From: UBA947 sp031550975
GTDB taxonomy: Bacteria > Cyanobacteriota > Vampirovibrionia > Gastranaerophilales > Gastranaerophilaceae
Assembly: GCA_031550975.1 (NCBI GenBank)
Contig: JAVBOC010000016.1
Span: 17,584 to 81,583, forward strand
Direction: 5' to 3'
DNA: 64,000 nt
The notes under the pieces were generated by a model, which saw only the letters and a program-made list of their open reading frames with translations, was not told the origin of the DNA and did no database searches. Both the position numbers and the translations under genes were made by a program. Positions 1 to 7,828 of this stretch are shown in pieces. Each line of letters begins with the position of its first letter. Positions within the stretch are counted from its first letter, which is position 1.

Positions 1-1666
1 CAATGGCATTTTGTACAAGGTTTAAGCCTAAACCGGTTCCTTTAATTGTGTGTGTTGTGTTCTCAACGCGGTAGAATCTGTCAAAAATGTTCTTTAAGTT
101 TTCCGGTGCAATCCCACAACCGTGGTCTGTTACAGACACTTCAACTTCATCATTTGCGTAAGATATTTTGACCAAAACTTCCGCCTCATCAGGCGAATAT
201 TTAATAGCGTTAGATAAAAGGTTTATGAACGCACGCTCAATTGCGTTGTAGTTTAACATAACTTCAGGTATATCATCAGTTTTTGAAACAGAGATTTTCA
301 AATTTCGTTCCTGCGCGAGTACGCTCAATTGCTTCACTGCACTTTCTACAACATGAGTAATGTCGTGAGGCGATTTTTCCAAGTTAACATCAGCATCAAG
401 CCGCGAGAAATCAAGAATATCATTAACCATACGGTTCAAGCGGATTATTTCGTTGTTTAAAGTTCCGATAAATTCCTTTTTGGTTTCTTCATCAAAATCG
501 TTGCCATAGTTGTGTAACGTGTCGATGTAGCTTCTTAAAACAGTTACCGGAGTACGAAGTTCGTGCGAGACATTTGAGATAAAGTGCGAACGCAGTTTTT
601 CCATCTCGGCTTCTTTTGTAATATCAATCAAGACCACAATGTAACCAACATAATCATTGTTGCGCGTAAACATTGGCGAGATAATAGACTTAATAGTTCT
701 AGTGCCGATTTCAATATTAAACGAAAGCGGTTTTTCCTCAAACTCAGCTAACGGCGTGTCTTTGAACTGCTCAATCTTTTCGTTAAATCTGCTGTAGCCG
801 GCGCTGTCGACATATTCGTTTAGTTTTGTGCCAAGAATTTGCTGTTCTTCAATCTCAAGAATGTTTGTCGCGTGGTTGTTTACTAAGACAACTGTGTCAT
901 TGTTGTCGCACACAACAACCCCGTTTGCGATACTCATTAGAACCGATTCAAACTTGTTGCGCTCAAACGTTAACTGCTCAACGTTCTGTTCTTCGTAAAT
1001 ATGAAGCCTGCTTGACATATCATTAAACGAACTAAATAATTCCTGAACTTCCGAACTGATGCCTTTTCCTTCGACCTTGAAGCCGAATTCGCCTGTAGAA
1101 ATCTTGTGAACCCCATCGTGGAGAATTCGCAATTCGCGGGTTATAAGATAAGTGTTTATAAGAATTACAAAAGCAAAAACTATCCATACAACTCCGAACA
1201 CAAAAAGCAGGGATGCGCGCGTTGTTGATGAAATCTGGTCGATAAAGTTTCCCGAGAGTCCGATTGTCACCGAGCCGATATTTTTACCGTCAAGAATCAT
1301 CGGTGAACTCACAGTCACAACCATTTGCGGGGTTTGCGAATTATTCACCGCCTTGTAGATGCTGTTTCCATTTGCATCGCGGTATTCGATTTTGGCGATA
1401 TCTTTATGGTCACGTAAAATTGCATCAATATATTTTTTAACCGCAGGATGAAGCTGGTCCGGGGGCAAATCTTTAACAATTTCAATCGTGCTTGTTGCAA
1501 CTGTTTTGGATAATACCTGCCCAAAGCTGTTATACCCCTGATTAAGCTTGTTTTCAATATTAAGGATAGCAAAAAACGCAATGAAAACAATTAAAACGGT
1601 ACTAATTATGAGCCCCGAAATAATCAACCTGTTTTGTGCAGTTAAGCTAACTCTATTATCCATCAT
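1..1666 (-). CDS. Sensor histidine kinase (HAMP-PAS-HisKA-HATPase), 3' end cut by window edge
   Basis: Membrane sensor kinase of a two-component system, read on the minus strand and running off the window start. In order: a membrane segment after the start (around residues 10-30), a sensor region of about 130 residues, a second membrane segment (about residues 140-165), a HAMP-like linker, a PAS domain (about 215-320), a HisKA dimerisation helix with the phospho-acceptor motif VSHELRTP, and HATPase boxes (NLLSNAIKYSP, then GTGLGL near the edge). This is the PhoR/WalK-like architecture. The start is a double ATG (1666 or 1663) with no Shine-Dalgarno sequence; an extended -10 ends six bases upstream, which favours ATG at 1666 and a leaderless mRNA. 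The cognate response regulator is not visible and may lie outside the window, further upstream or downstream. Confidence 0.93.
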   Translation of the reverse strand, partial: MMDNRVSLTAQNRLIISGLIISTVLIVFIAFFAILNIENKLNQGYNSFGQVLSKTVATSTIEIVKDLPPDQLHPAVKKYIDAILRDHKDIAKIEYRDANGNSIYKAVNNSQTPQMVVTVSSPMILDGKNIGSVTIGLSGNFIDQISSTTRASLLFVFGVVWIVFAFVILINTYLITRELRILHDGVHKISTGEFGFKVEGKGISSEVQELFSSFNDMSSRLHIYEEQNVEQLTFERNKFESVLMSIANGVVVCDNNDTVVLVNNHATNILEIEEQQILGTKLNEYVDSAGYSRFNEKIEQFKDTPLAEFEEKPLSFNIEIGTRTIKSIISPMFTRNNDYVGYIVVLIDITKEAEMEKLRSHFISNVSHELRTPVTVLRSYIDTLHNYGNDFDEETKKEFIGTLNNEIIRLNRMVNDILDFSRLDADVNLEKSPHDITHVVESAVKQLSVLAQERNLKISVSKTDDIPEVMLNYNAIERAFINLLSNAIKYSPDEAEVLVKISYANDEVEVSVTDHGCGIAPENLKNIFDRFYRVENTTHTIKGTGLGLNLVQNAI

Positions 1667-1672
1667 ATCAGA

Positions 1673-1701
1673 ATTATAGCACTAGAAAGAAGTGCGAGCA
1701 A
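1673..1701 (-). promoter_or_regulatory. Extended -10 promoter of the sensor kinase, leaderless geometry
   Basis: On the minus strand: TTGCTC at 1696-1701, 17-base spacer ending in TGC, perfect TATAAT at 1673-1678, then six bases (TCTGAT) to the ATG at 1666. The normal start point falls on the A of the ATG. Confidence 0.7.
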
Positions 1702-1827
1702 GTATTTATAGTGCAGATTAATATTCCTTACTATAAGCTTGTGTTTAATATGAACATGTATTATACTTAAGTATCAAATACTAAGGTTTATGTCTAAATG
1801 TGGTGTTTTATTATGAAAGGAAAATTT

Positions 1828-2919
1828 ATGAAAAAGAGTATCTTAGATTCTTGGCAGTCTGCTGCCATAATGTCATGCTCACGAGGATGTGCTGGGGCGT
1901 TACGTGATACGGCGAACTCGCCGAAATCCGCTTTTACTTTGGCAGAAGTTCTGATTGTGCTAGGAGTTATCGGAATTGTCGCAGCACTTACTATTCCAGC
2001 GCTGTTGAAAAACTGGCAGGAAGACCGCTGGGTAGTAGAAAATGATGTATTTAAAAATCGTTTGAATCAAGCAGTGAGTCAAATGCATGCTAGAGCTAGA
2101 CTAACAACAAAAACCACCACAGAAGGGTTTGTTGATGATTTAAAAAATTTTATGAAAATGACAAGAACCTGCAGTGTTGCGTCTAATTGTTTTGTGGCAG
2201 AATTTAAAGATGGCGAAACGAGTGTTAATGCAACTGATTTTAATACAATTGATAATTTCGGGCACAGTGATTGGGGCACCGCAACGATGGGTATGACTTT
2301 AGCCAACGGCGCCAATCTGATTCTTGCTTATAATCCGAATTGCAAAACACTTGACCCTGCAGCAGTTGGGGTAGAAGTTGCTGCCTGTAGCGTAGCAGCT
2401 CTCTACGATACTAATGGAAATGGCGGGCCTAATGAAATCGGTCGAGACATACACTTTTTCAATAGAGCGGATATAGCTCAGGGGCCTGATATTCCTTGTA
2501 GATATATAACAGCGGGCGGTGGCATTTGCTGGGTTCATAGTGGTGATATAAATGTTCCAGTGTGGGGCGGAAATGCTCCGTTATCACTAAATACATTTTC
2601 GGGTTCAGCCCAAGACAAAGCATTGGACCCAAGATGTAATACTAACTCCCCTGCTTGCACATCTAATTATTGGGCAGCCGCCAAAAATCTTTGCAAATCG
2701 GCAGGTTTCAGATTGCCAACTCAATCAGAGTGGAATGAAGTGTATGACCAATGGGCTTCAGCAGGATTCTATCAGGGGCTAAACATTAACTGGACATCGG
2801 ATGATAGTGCTGGTGATGGAACTAAAGCACAAACAATAAGTCATTACAAAAGCAACGGCCAGAAAAACTATGGGTCGGCAAATAAGAATACCCCCTATGA
2901 CTTTGTATGTGTAAAATAG
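1828..2919 (+). CDS. Type IV pilin-like protein with long prepilin leader and lectin-like C-terminus
   Basis: Pilin-like secreted or surface protein, 363 aa. The class III signal FTLAEVLIVLGVIGIVAALT is clear and keeps the Glu at +5, but it follows a leader of about 37 residues, where the paralogues have 3 to 11; the residue before the Phe is Ala rather than Gly. After the hydrophobic helix comes a scaffold shared with the proteins at 25465 and 47505 (NRLNQAVSQMHAR, then NGANLILAYNP, then ALYDTNGNGGPNEIG). The C-terminus has Cys-x5-RLPT-x2-EW, a later NWTS, and ends FVCVK, as in DUF1566/Lcl_C or C-type-lectin-like domains. ATG 1828 is chosen over ATGs at 1798 and 1813 because GAAAGGA lies at the right distance before it. 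An adhesin role is inference. A hairpin terminator follows. Confidence 0.85.
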   Translation: MKKSILDSWQSAAIMSCSRGCAGALRDTANSPKSAFTLAEVLIVLGVIGIVAALTIPALLKNWQEDRWVVENDVFKNRLNQAVSQMHARARLTTKTTTEGFVDDLKNFMKMTRTCSVASNCFVAEFKDGETSVNATDFNTIDNFGHSDWGTATMGMTLANGANLILAYNPNCKTLDPAAVGVEVAACSVAALYDTNGNGGPNEIGRDIHFFNRADIAQGPDIPCRYITAGGGICWVHSGDINVPVWGGNAPLSLNTFSGSAQDKALDPRCNTNSPACTSNYWAAAKNLCKSAGFRLPTQSEWNEVYDQWASAGFYQGLNINWTSDDSAGDGTKAQTISHYKSNGQKNYGSANKNTPYDFVCVK

Positions 2920-2940
2920 TAATTGTAATTTTCAAAAATA

Positions 2941-2974
2941 AAAAACCGGCACTTGCAGAAGTACCGGTTTTTTA
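2941..2974. terminator. Bidirectional intrinsic terminator
   Basis: AAAACCGG-c-ACTT / AAGT-a-CCGGTTTT stem with a GCAG loop and T-run on the plus strand and A-run on the other side. It sits between the convergent pilin gene and the FAD dehydrogenase gene and can serve both. Confidence 0.85.
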
Positions 2975-2989
2975 TTTAAACTATTGTCC

Positions 2990-4366
2990 TTACCCTCTTG
3001 TGCAAATTGTGCGAGCGGCGTGAACGCCTGAGGCTGAAGCCTGGATTAATCCACGGGTTACACCCGCTCCATCGCCGATCGTGAACAGGTTTTTAACCCC
3101 TTCTGTCTCAAGTTCGTCAGTCAATTTCACTCGTGCAGAGTAAAATTTAACTTCGATACCGTAAAGCAATGTATAGCGTGAAGCCGTGCCAGGAGCGATT
3201 TTATCAAGCGCTTGGAGCATTTCGATAATACTTAACATCTGTCTATACGGGATGACCAAGCTCAAGTCGCCCGGAGTCGCGCAAGCAAGTGTCGGCTGGA
3301 TTATACTTGAAGCTATACGCTCAGGAGTTGAGCGGCGTCCTTCGAGTAAATCACCGAATCTTTGCACCAAAATCCCCCCGCCGAGCATATTTGCTAACCG
3401 CGCGATGTGCTGACCGTATTGGATTGGTTCTTTAAAAGGCTCAGTAAATTTCTTACTCACAAGAAGCGCAAAATTAGTATTGTTGCTGAATTTTTCCGCG
3501 TAGCTGTGGCCGTTAACGGTCGAAATGCCGTTGTAGTTTTCCTGAACAACTTCGCCGTACGGGTTCATGCAGAAGGTACGAACTTCATCGCCGAAAGTCG
3601 GTGAGTGATAAATCAGTTTTGATTCATAAAGTTTGTCAGTCAAAGGCTGGAAAACCGGCGCGGGAAGTTCGACACGAACACCGATATCAACCGCGTTATT
3701 TACCATCCCGATTTTGTTTTTTGCAAACTCTTGAGTTAACCAGTCAGCACCTTCTCTGCCCGGTGCAATAATTGTGTACTGGGCGCAAATAGTTTCGCCG
3801 TTATCAAGCACAATACCTTTTACTTGTTCGCACTCTACGATAAGCGATTTTGCACTAACGTTGTTTAAAATCGTAATTCTTTTATCCAAATCATCTTGCA
3901 TGTTTTTCAAAACATCTAAGCTGCGTTCTGTCCCAAGGTGACGTACAGGTGAATAAACGAGTTTTAATTCCGCAAGCACGGCTTGTCGCTCTAAATCTTC
4001 AAATACTTTTTTATCTGTTCCAAAAAGCTCATCCGTTGCGCCGTATTTCAAGTACAATTTGTCGGAATAATCAATTAATTCTTCAACTTTTTGACGGCTC
4101 ATGTAATCTACCAAGTTACCGCCAACGTCAGGAGTGAGAGTCAATTTGCCGTCAGAGAATGCTCCGCCGCCGCCCCAGCCGCAAAGAAGTCCGCATTTTT
4201 TGCAATGGGTACATTTTTCAGAACCCTCTCTTAACGGGCATTTGCGCTTTTCAATCTTGCTGCCTTTTTCAATTAAAACTACTTTCCAGTCCGGTTTTAA
4301 TTTCGTAATCTCTAAGGCCGCAAAAATTCCGGCAGGTCCAGCACCAATAATGGCAACGTTGTACAT
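2990..4366 (-). CDS. FAD-dependent dehydrogenase (COG2509-like)
   Basis: Predicted cytoplasmic flavoprotein oxidoreductase, 458 aa, of the uncharacterised NAD(P)/FAD-dependent dehydrogenase family. A dinucleotide-binding fold opens the protein with GAGPAGIFAALE (residues 8-19) and the acidic end of the second strand (LIEKGSKI). A cysteine-rich stretch around residues 43-62 (CPLREGSEKCTHCKKCGLLC) precedes the WGGGGAFSDGKL motif typical of the family. Near the C-terminus FTIGDGAG is the second FAD contact. The substrate is unknown. GGAG lies eight bases before ATG 4366. It is a single-gene unit, convergent with the pilin gene and downstream of the 4985 gene on the same strand. Confidence 0.85.
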   Translation of the reverse strand: MYNVAIIGAGPAGIFAALEITKLKPDWKVVLIEKGSKIEKRKCPLREGSEKCTHCKKCGLLCGWGGGGAFSDGKLTLTPDVGGNLVDYMSRQKVEELIDYSDKLYLKYGATDELFGTDKKVFEDLERQAVLAELKLVYSPVRHLGTERSLDVLKNMQDDLDKRITILNNVSAKSLIVECEQVKGIVLDNGETICAQYTIIAPGREGADWLTQEFAKNKIGMVNNAVDIGVRVELPAPVFQPLTDKLYESKLIYHSPTFGDEVRTFCMNPYGEVVQENYNGISTVNGHSYAEKFSNNTNFALLVSKKFTEPFKEPIQYGQHIARLANMLGGGILVQRFGDLLEGRRSTPERIASSIIQPTLACATPGDLSLVIPYRQMLSIIEMLQALDKIAPGTASRYTLLYGIEVKFYSARVKLTDELETEGVKNLFTIGDGAGVTRGLIQASASGVHAARTICTRG

Positions 4367-4418
4367 AATTTTTTCTCCACAATCCTCAACCTTTTAAGTA
4401 TACCCCAAACAAAGATAT

Positions 4419-4985
4419 TTACAAAGGTTGTTTTGGATAGCGGAAGACGATATCTTCTATTTTGAACTTTTGGTTTTTACCTGGTTTCCCGTTGTCAGTA
4501 ACTTTTATTACCGCACCGATTGGGTAGGTTCCGTTTTTTAAACACTCTCCGTCTCCGGTAACTATATCTCTAATCTTGTCACCATATTTATCAGAAGCCC
4601 GCTTTGCTTCTATGGAATTCCACCCATGAATGGTGCGTGCGCGCCCTAAATTGCTGCCAAGTTCCGTTACGGCCTGAGCATCAGCGCCGGTTAAAATGTA
4701 ACCCATATCATTATAATATACGAAACGACGGTTGTTTAATCCATCAATGCTGGCTCTTACAATTTTTAAAAATCCTCTGACAGCTTTTTGCAAATCAGGT
4801 TTTTTGTTGCTTGGAGGGGATTTGAGCGCGAAATCTAATTTTCTATACGCTTTGTGCGTCAAATATTCCCCGGTAATCTGCGGCCCCTTTTTCATTCCTG
4901 GGACATGCAGTTCAACTTTCAAAGGGATATAACCCTTGAAGGCTGCATTTGAATAATTGTTATTTTGCACAGCTGATATTTGCAT
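4419..4985 (-). CDS. Hypothetical protein, lineage-type N-terminus
   Basis: 188 aa, function not recognised. It starts MQISAVQNNNYSNAAFKGY; the pattern of a short polar leader followed by F-K-G is shared loosely with the small proteins at 15302 and 50626 and is common in Gastranaerophilales genomes as I know them. No membrane segment or cleavable hydrophobic signal is visible. The body is Lys-rich and mixed in predicted structure. AGGA lies nine bases upstream of ATG 4985. About 50 bases separate it from the dehydrogenase downstream, so the two could be cotranscribed. Confidence 0.7.
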   Translation of the reverse strand: MQISAVQNNNYSNAAFKGYIPLKVELHVPGMKKGPQITGEYLTHKAYRKLDFALKSPPSNKKPDLQKAVRGFLKIVRASIDGLNNRRFVYYNDMGYILTGADAQAVTELGSNLGRARTIHGWNSIEAKRASDKYGDKIRDIVTGDGECLKNGTYPIGAVIKVTDNGKPGKNQKFKIEDIVFRYPKQPL

Positions 4986-5061
4986 AATTTTTTCCTAAAT
5001 CTTTTCCACTAAAGATATTAAATCCAAAAACTATACTTTTTGCTAGTATGTTAAGAAATAT

Positions 5062-6324
5062 TTAACGCGAAGCATATTGTATAATTTCTCTTACTTCCGG
5101 GGTATCTTTTATTGCTTGCGCTTTCTTAGCGTATTCAAACGCTTGATTTAGAGACTTTTTATTTATGCATATTATGGCTGAGTTGTAGAACACCAGGTAT
5201 CGCTCATCATCGGTTTTTGCAAGTGGCAAAGCTTTTCCCATCGCCTCAAGGGCCTTTTGATGCTCTTTTTGTTCTTCATAAGCTGCTGCCAAATCTATGT
5301 AGCCGCCGGCCATATCCGGTGCTTTTTCAATATAATGCAGCGCTTCTTTAATCTTACGGTTGCTTATTTCTTCGGCACTTCCAAGAATTATTGGGGGATA
5401 AATCAAAACTTTTGTATCGCCAATGTCTGCATTTGTAACGTCAGGCACAAGTTTATAGAGCAATTTAATAGTATTTATATCCTGTGTCGTTAGGTACTGA
5501 AACGAACTTCTGTGAGCGTCATAAATTTTGTGGTTTTCAGACGCTGACATATACATAAGGTCGTCAGAGTTGTAACTATGTCCCATTATACCAAGCGCGT
5601 GACCGATTTCGTGCAACACGGTATTATATAATTCTTTATCAGAGAAAAATTCTCCGCGCGGGTCAGCAGAATAAATAGTTATAACCATTTTATTAAGATT
5701 GCTGCCGCTGATTTTGGGTTCAGTTATTCCGACCTGATACATGCAGGTATTGCCCTGACAAACATTGTCAGGCAATGGCTTAATATCAATTAAAATATCA
5801 GCGTTGTCGTTTGTAAAAACAAATTTTAAAATGTTAATAGAGGTTTGCCATTGGTTAAATGCTCGCTTTATTTCGGCATCATAATATTCAGGAACTGAAA
5901 CATTGCTCTCATTTGCGATACGCACTTTCAACGGAAAAGAACTTTGCGCCCATCGGATAATCCGTCCATTTTGCGGCACAAGTTCAATATAATTATCCCC
6001 AACATTTTGCAGCACATTTTGTCTCCAGACATTCACTTTAGCTTGAGCCAGCGCTGCGGCACTGTCATTTCCTTGCGACATCTCAAACACTTTTTTCTGT
6101 ATAGAAACATCAGGCGACAAATTTATGAGCGCCTGCACATAATAATATCGATAATCCTTATTCCCGGGACTAAAAATCTTTGCTTTTTCAAGGTTTGTAT
6201 ACGCTGTTTTGTAATCCTTTTTATCCAGCGCACTTTTTCCGATGTTGAAAAATATCGCCGGCAAGGCTTTTACTGTAATTATCACAACAAGAGCAACCGT
6301 AATAAGCAAAAAGGCTTTTTTCAC
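5062..6324 (-). CDS. Matrixin-type zinc metalloprotease with TPR repeats, membrane-anchored
   Basis: 420 aa. A membrane anchor or signal (residues 1-26) is followed by one TPR-like repeat (about 30-70), a metzincin domain with the zinc site HEIGHALGIMGH (His238, His242, His248) and a Met-turn (DLMYMS), then two or three TPR-like repeats to the end. It likely cleaves proteins outside the membrane or in the periplasm; the substrate is unknown. I place the start at GTG 6324, with AGGAGG six bases before it. A longer reading from a TTG at 6351 would overlap scpB and lacks a ribosome site. It follows scpB by 10 bases, so it is probably cotranscribed with smc-scpA-scpB, an odd neighbour for a secreted protease. 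Confidence 0.88.
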   Translation of the reverse strand: MKKAFLLITVALVVIITVKALPAIFFNIGKSALDKKDYKTAYTNLEKAKIFSPGNKDYRYYYVQALINLSPDVSIQKKVFEMSQGNDSAAALAQAKVNVWRQNVLQNVGDNYIELVPQNGRIIRWAQSSFPLKVRIANESNVSVPEYYDAEIKRAFNQWQTSINILKFVFTNDNADILIDIKPLPDNVCQGNTCMYQVGITEPKISGSNLNKMVITIYSADPRGEFFSDKELYNTVLHEIGHALGIMGHSYNSDDLMYMSASENHKIYDAHRSSFQYLTTQDINTIKLLYKLVPDVTNADIGDTKVLIYPPIILGSAEEISNRKIKEALHYIEKAPDMAGGYIDLAAAYEEQKEHQKALEAMGKALPLAKTDDERYLVFYNSAIICINKKSLNQAFEYAKKAQAIKDTPEVREIIQYASR

Positions 6325-6334
6325 AACGAGCCTC

Positions 6335-6904
6335 CTATTCCTGAGCTTCAAGTATCAGTTCAGGCGCTTCATCAAATTCCGGTTCAATAGAAGAATCGTC
6401 TTTAATTCCCTTATCAACTTCTAAGATTTTCGCGAGCGAGCGCGTGTCGCCTTTAATTTTGAAATATTCAGCAAACTTCTTTGTGGTTTTGAGATTGAAA
6501 CTGCGGCCATTTTTATCTCTATGTTTTGAAATGAGCCCTTTTTCAACAAGTTCAGCCACATGTTCGTAAGCGGTTGAACCACGTAAGTCCTTTAAAACCG
6601 TCTGACGAATCGGTTCTTTAAGTGCAATAACAGAAAGCGTACGAATTACAGCAGGCTTCAAATCAACTGGACAAAGTAGTTCAACCAAGTCCATGTGATC
6701 TTCTTTTACTTGTAAAATGTAACCGTTTTCGTCGTCAATTTCTAGTGCTCCGTCGCGAGCGGAATAGTCAACAATCAAATCCAGCAAAGCTTCTTCAACC
6801 GGCTCGTGTTCTTCGCCAAGGATATTTGCAATCTCCTCAACGCTCACAGCCCGTGCGGTTATGAACAAAACAGCTTCAATTCGTGATTTTAGACTTTCAG
6901 CCAT
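6335..6904 (-). CDS. scpB: Segregation and condensation protein B
   Basis: ScpB, 189 aa, the winged-helix kite subunit that dimerises and binds ScpA in the SMC condensin complex. The N-terminal half begins with SRIEAVLFITARAVSVEEIA and the second winged helix contains TLSVIALKEPIRQTVLKDLRG, LVEKGLISK and FNLKTTKKFAEYF, all typical of the family. The length is normal. The stop of scpA and the start of scpB abut without a gap, which indicates translational coupling. The acidic tail after residue 170 is extra. Confidence 0.96.
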   Translation of the reverse strand: MAESLKSRIEAVLFITARAVSVEEIANILGEEHEPVEEALLDLIVDYSARDGALEIDDENGYILQVKEDHMDLVELLCPVDLKPAVIRTLSVIALKEPIRQTVLKDLRGSTAYEHVAELVEKGLISKHRDKNGRSFNLKTTKKFAEYFKIKGDTRSLAKILEVDKGIKDDSSIEPEFDEAPELILEAQE

Positions 6905-7756
6905 CTACGCAACCACCTCGTTAACTTTAGCGGGAACACCTTTGACAACATAAAGATCTGAATAAAATTCCTCCTGATCCAAATCATAATCGGTTTCAGC
7001 AGTAAGGAACAACAGCGCGATGTAAGCGCTGACCTTATCCATCCCTAACAGCGTTAATTCATTTAATTCAATCTTTGTGTTTTTGGTAAAAATCTGTACC
7101 AAATTTTCTTTCAAACGAATGACGCAATCCTCGATATACTCCTCGTGAGCAAGGTTTACGATATCGTCTGGTGTGAGTCTCGAATAAGACTGTACGCGTC
7201 TTTTTGCCCGTTCGTGAGCGCTCTTTAACGACTGTTTTTTCTCTAATTGCTCGTAGAATTCCAACTGACGAATCAAATCTTTCAATGTAACAACACGTTT
7301 GTTGTTTTGGCGAACACTCGCACGGCGTTGGAGAACTTCGTCGATAGAAATAACATTTGAAGTCGGGATGTAATCGTCTTCATTGTATTCTGCGACAAAC
7401 CCATCTTCGTCAAACTCCGGCTCGTAAGCTGATTCCTCAAACGAAAGAACATCAATTCCTTCTAAAACATTTGATTTTAATTTCAAAAGCACTGCTGCAA
7501 AAAGGAAAGTCCGACCGGTTAGACGCAGGTTTTGGGATTTCATATCACAAATATGCGCGAGGTATTTGTCTGTAACATCAAGCAAATCAATATTCCAAGG
7601 GTCAATCTTGCCGGCTTTTGCCATCTGAACAAGGATGCCGATGCCTTCATTTTCCGTGTTTTTACCACTTGATGGCATATCAAGCAGGGGTTCGGGCATT
7701 CTTACATCAGCCAAATTATCTATTGTATAATCACTTTTTATTACTTCGTTTTGCAT
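6905..7756 (-). CDS. scpA: Segregation and condensation protein A
   Basis: ScpA, 283 aa, the kleisin that bridges the SMC heads. The N-terminal region shows the family signature (LVQMAKAGKIDPWNIDLLDVTDKYL, split here as KAGKIDPWNIDLLDV) and FLFAAVLLKLKS; the C-terminal winged helix ends the protein (FLTAETDYDLDQEEFYSDLYV). The middle carries an acidic insert (about residues 120-145). There is no Shine-Dalgarno sequence before ATG 7756; a weak -10-like TAAGAT lies seven bases upstream, so an internal leaderless start is possible beside readthrough from smc, 72 bases away. Confidence 0.95.
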   Translation of the reverse strand: MQNEVIKSDYTIDNLADVRMPEPLLDMPSSGKNTENEGIGILVQMAKAGKIDPWNIDLLDVTDKYLAHICDMKSQNLRLTGRTFLFAAVLLKLKSNVLEGIDVLSFEESAYEPEFDEDGFVAEYNEDDYIPTSNVISIDEVLQRRASVRQNNKRVVTLKDLIRQLEFYEQLEKKQSLKSAHERAKRRVQSYSRLTPDDIVNLAHEEYIEDCVIRLKENLVQIFTKNTKIELNELTLLGMDKVSAYIALLFLTAETDYDLDQEEFYSDLYVVKGVPAKVNEVVA

Positions 7757-7828
7757 TTTTTTAATCTTACATACGGTTTTGTTTGGTATCGCCTTCTAAC
7801 GCCTTCACATGCCTGTTTTGCGCTTAAG

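Noticed and set aside
1798..1827. Earlier ATGs of the first pilin-like gene
   Set aside because: The Shine-Dalgarno lies between them and ATG 1828, so 1828 is preferred.
5944..6390. 148-aa plus-strand ORF over the matrixin start
   Set aside because: Antisense to the protease; His/Arg/Ile-rich translation with no signal.
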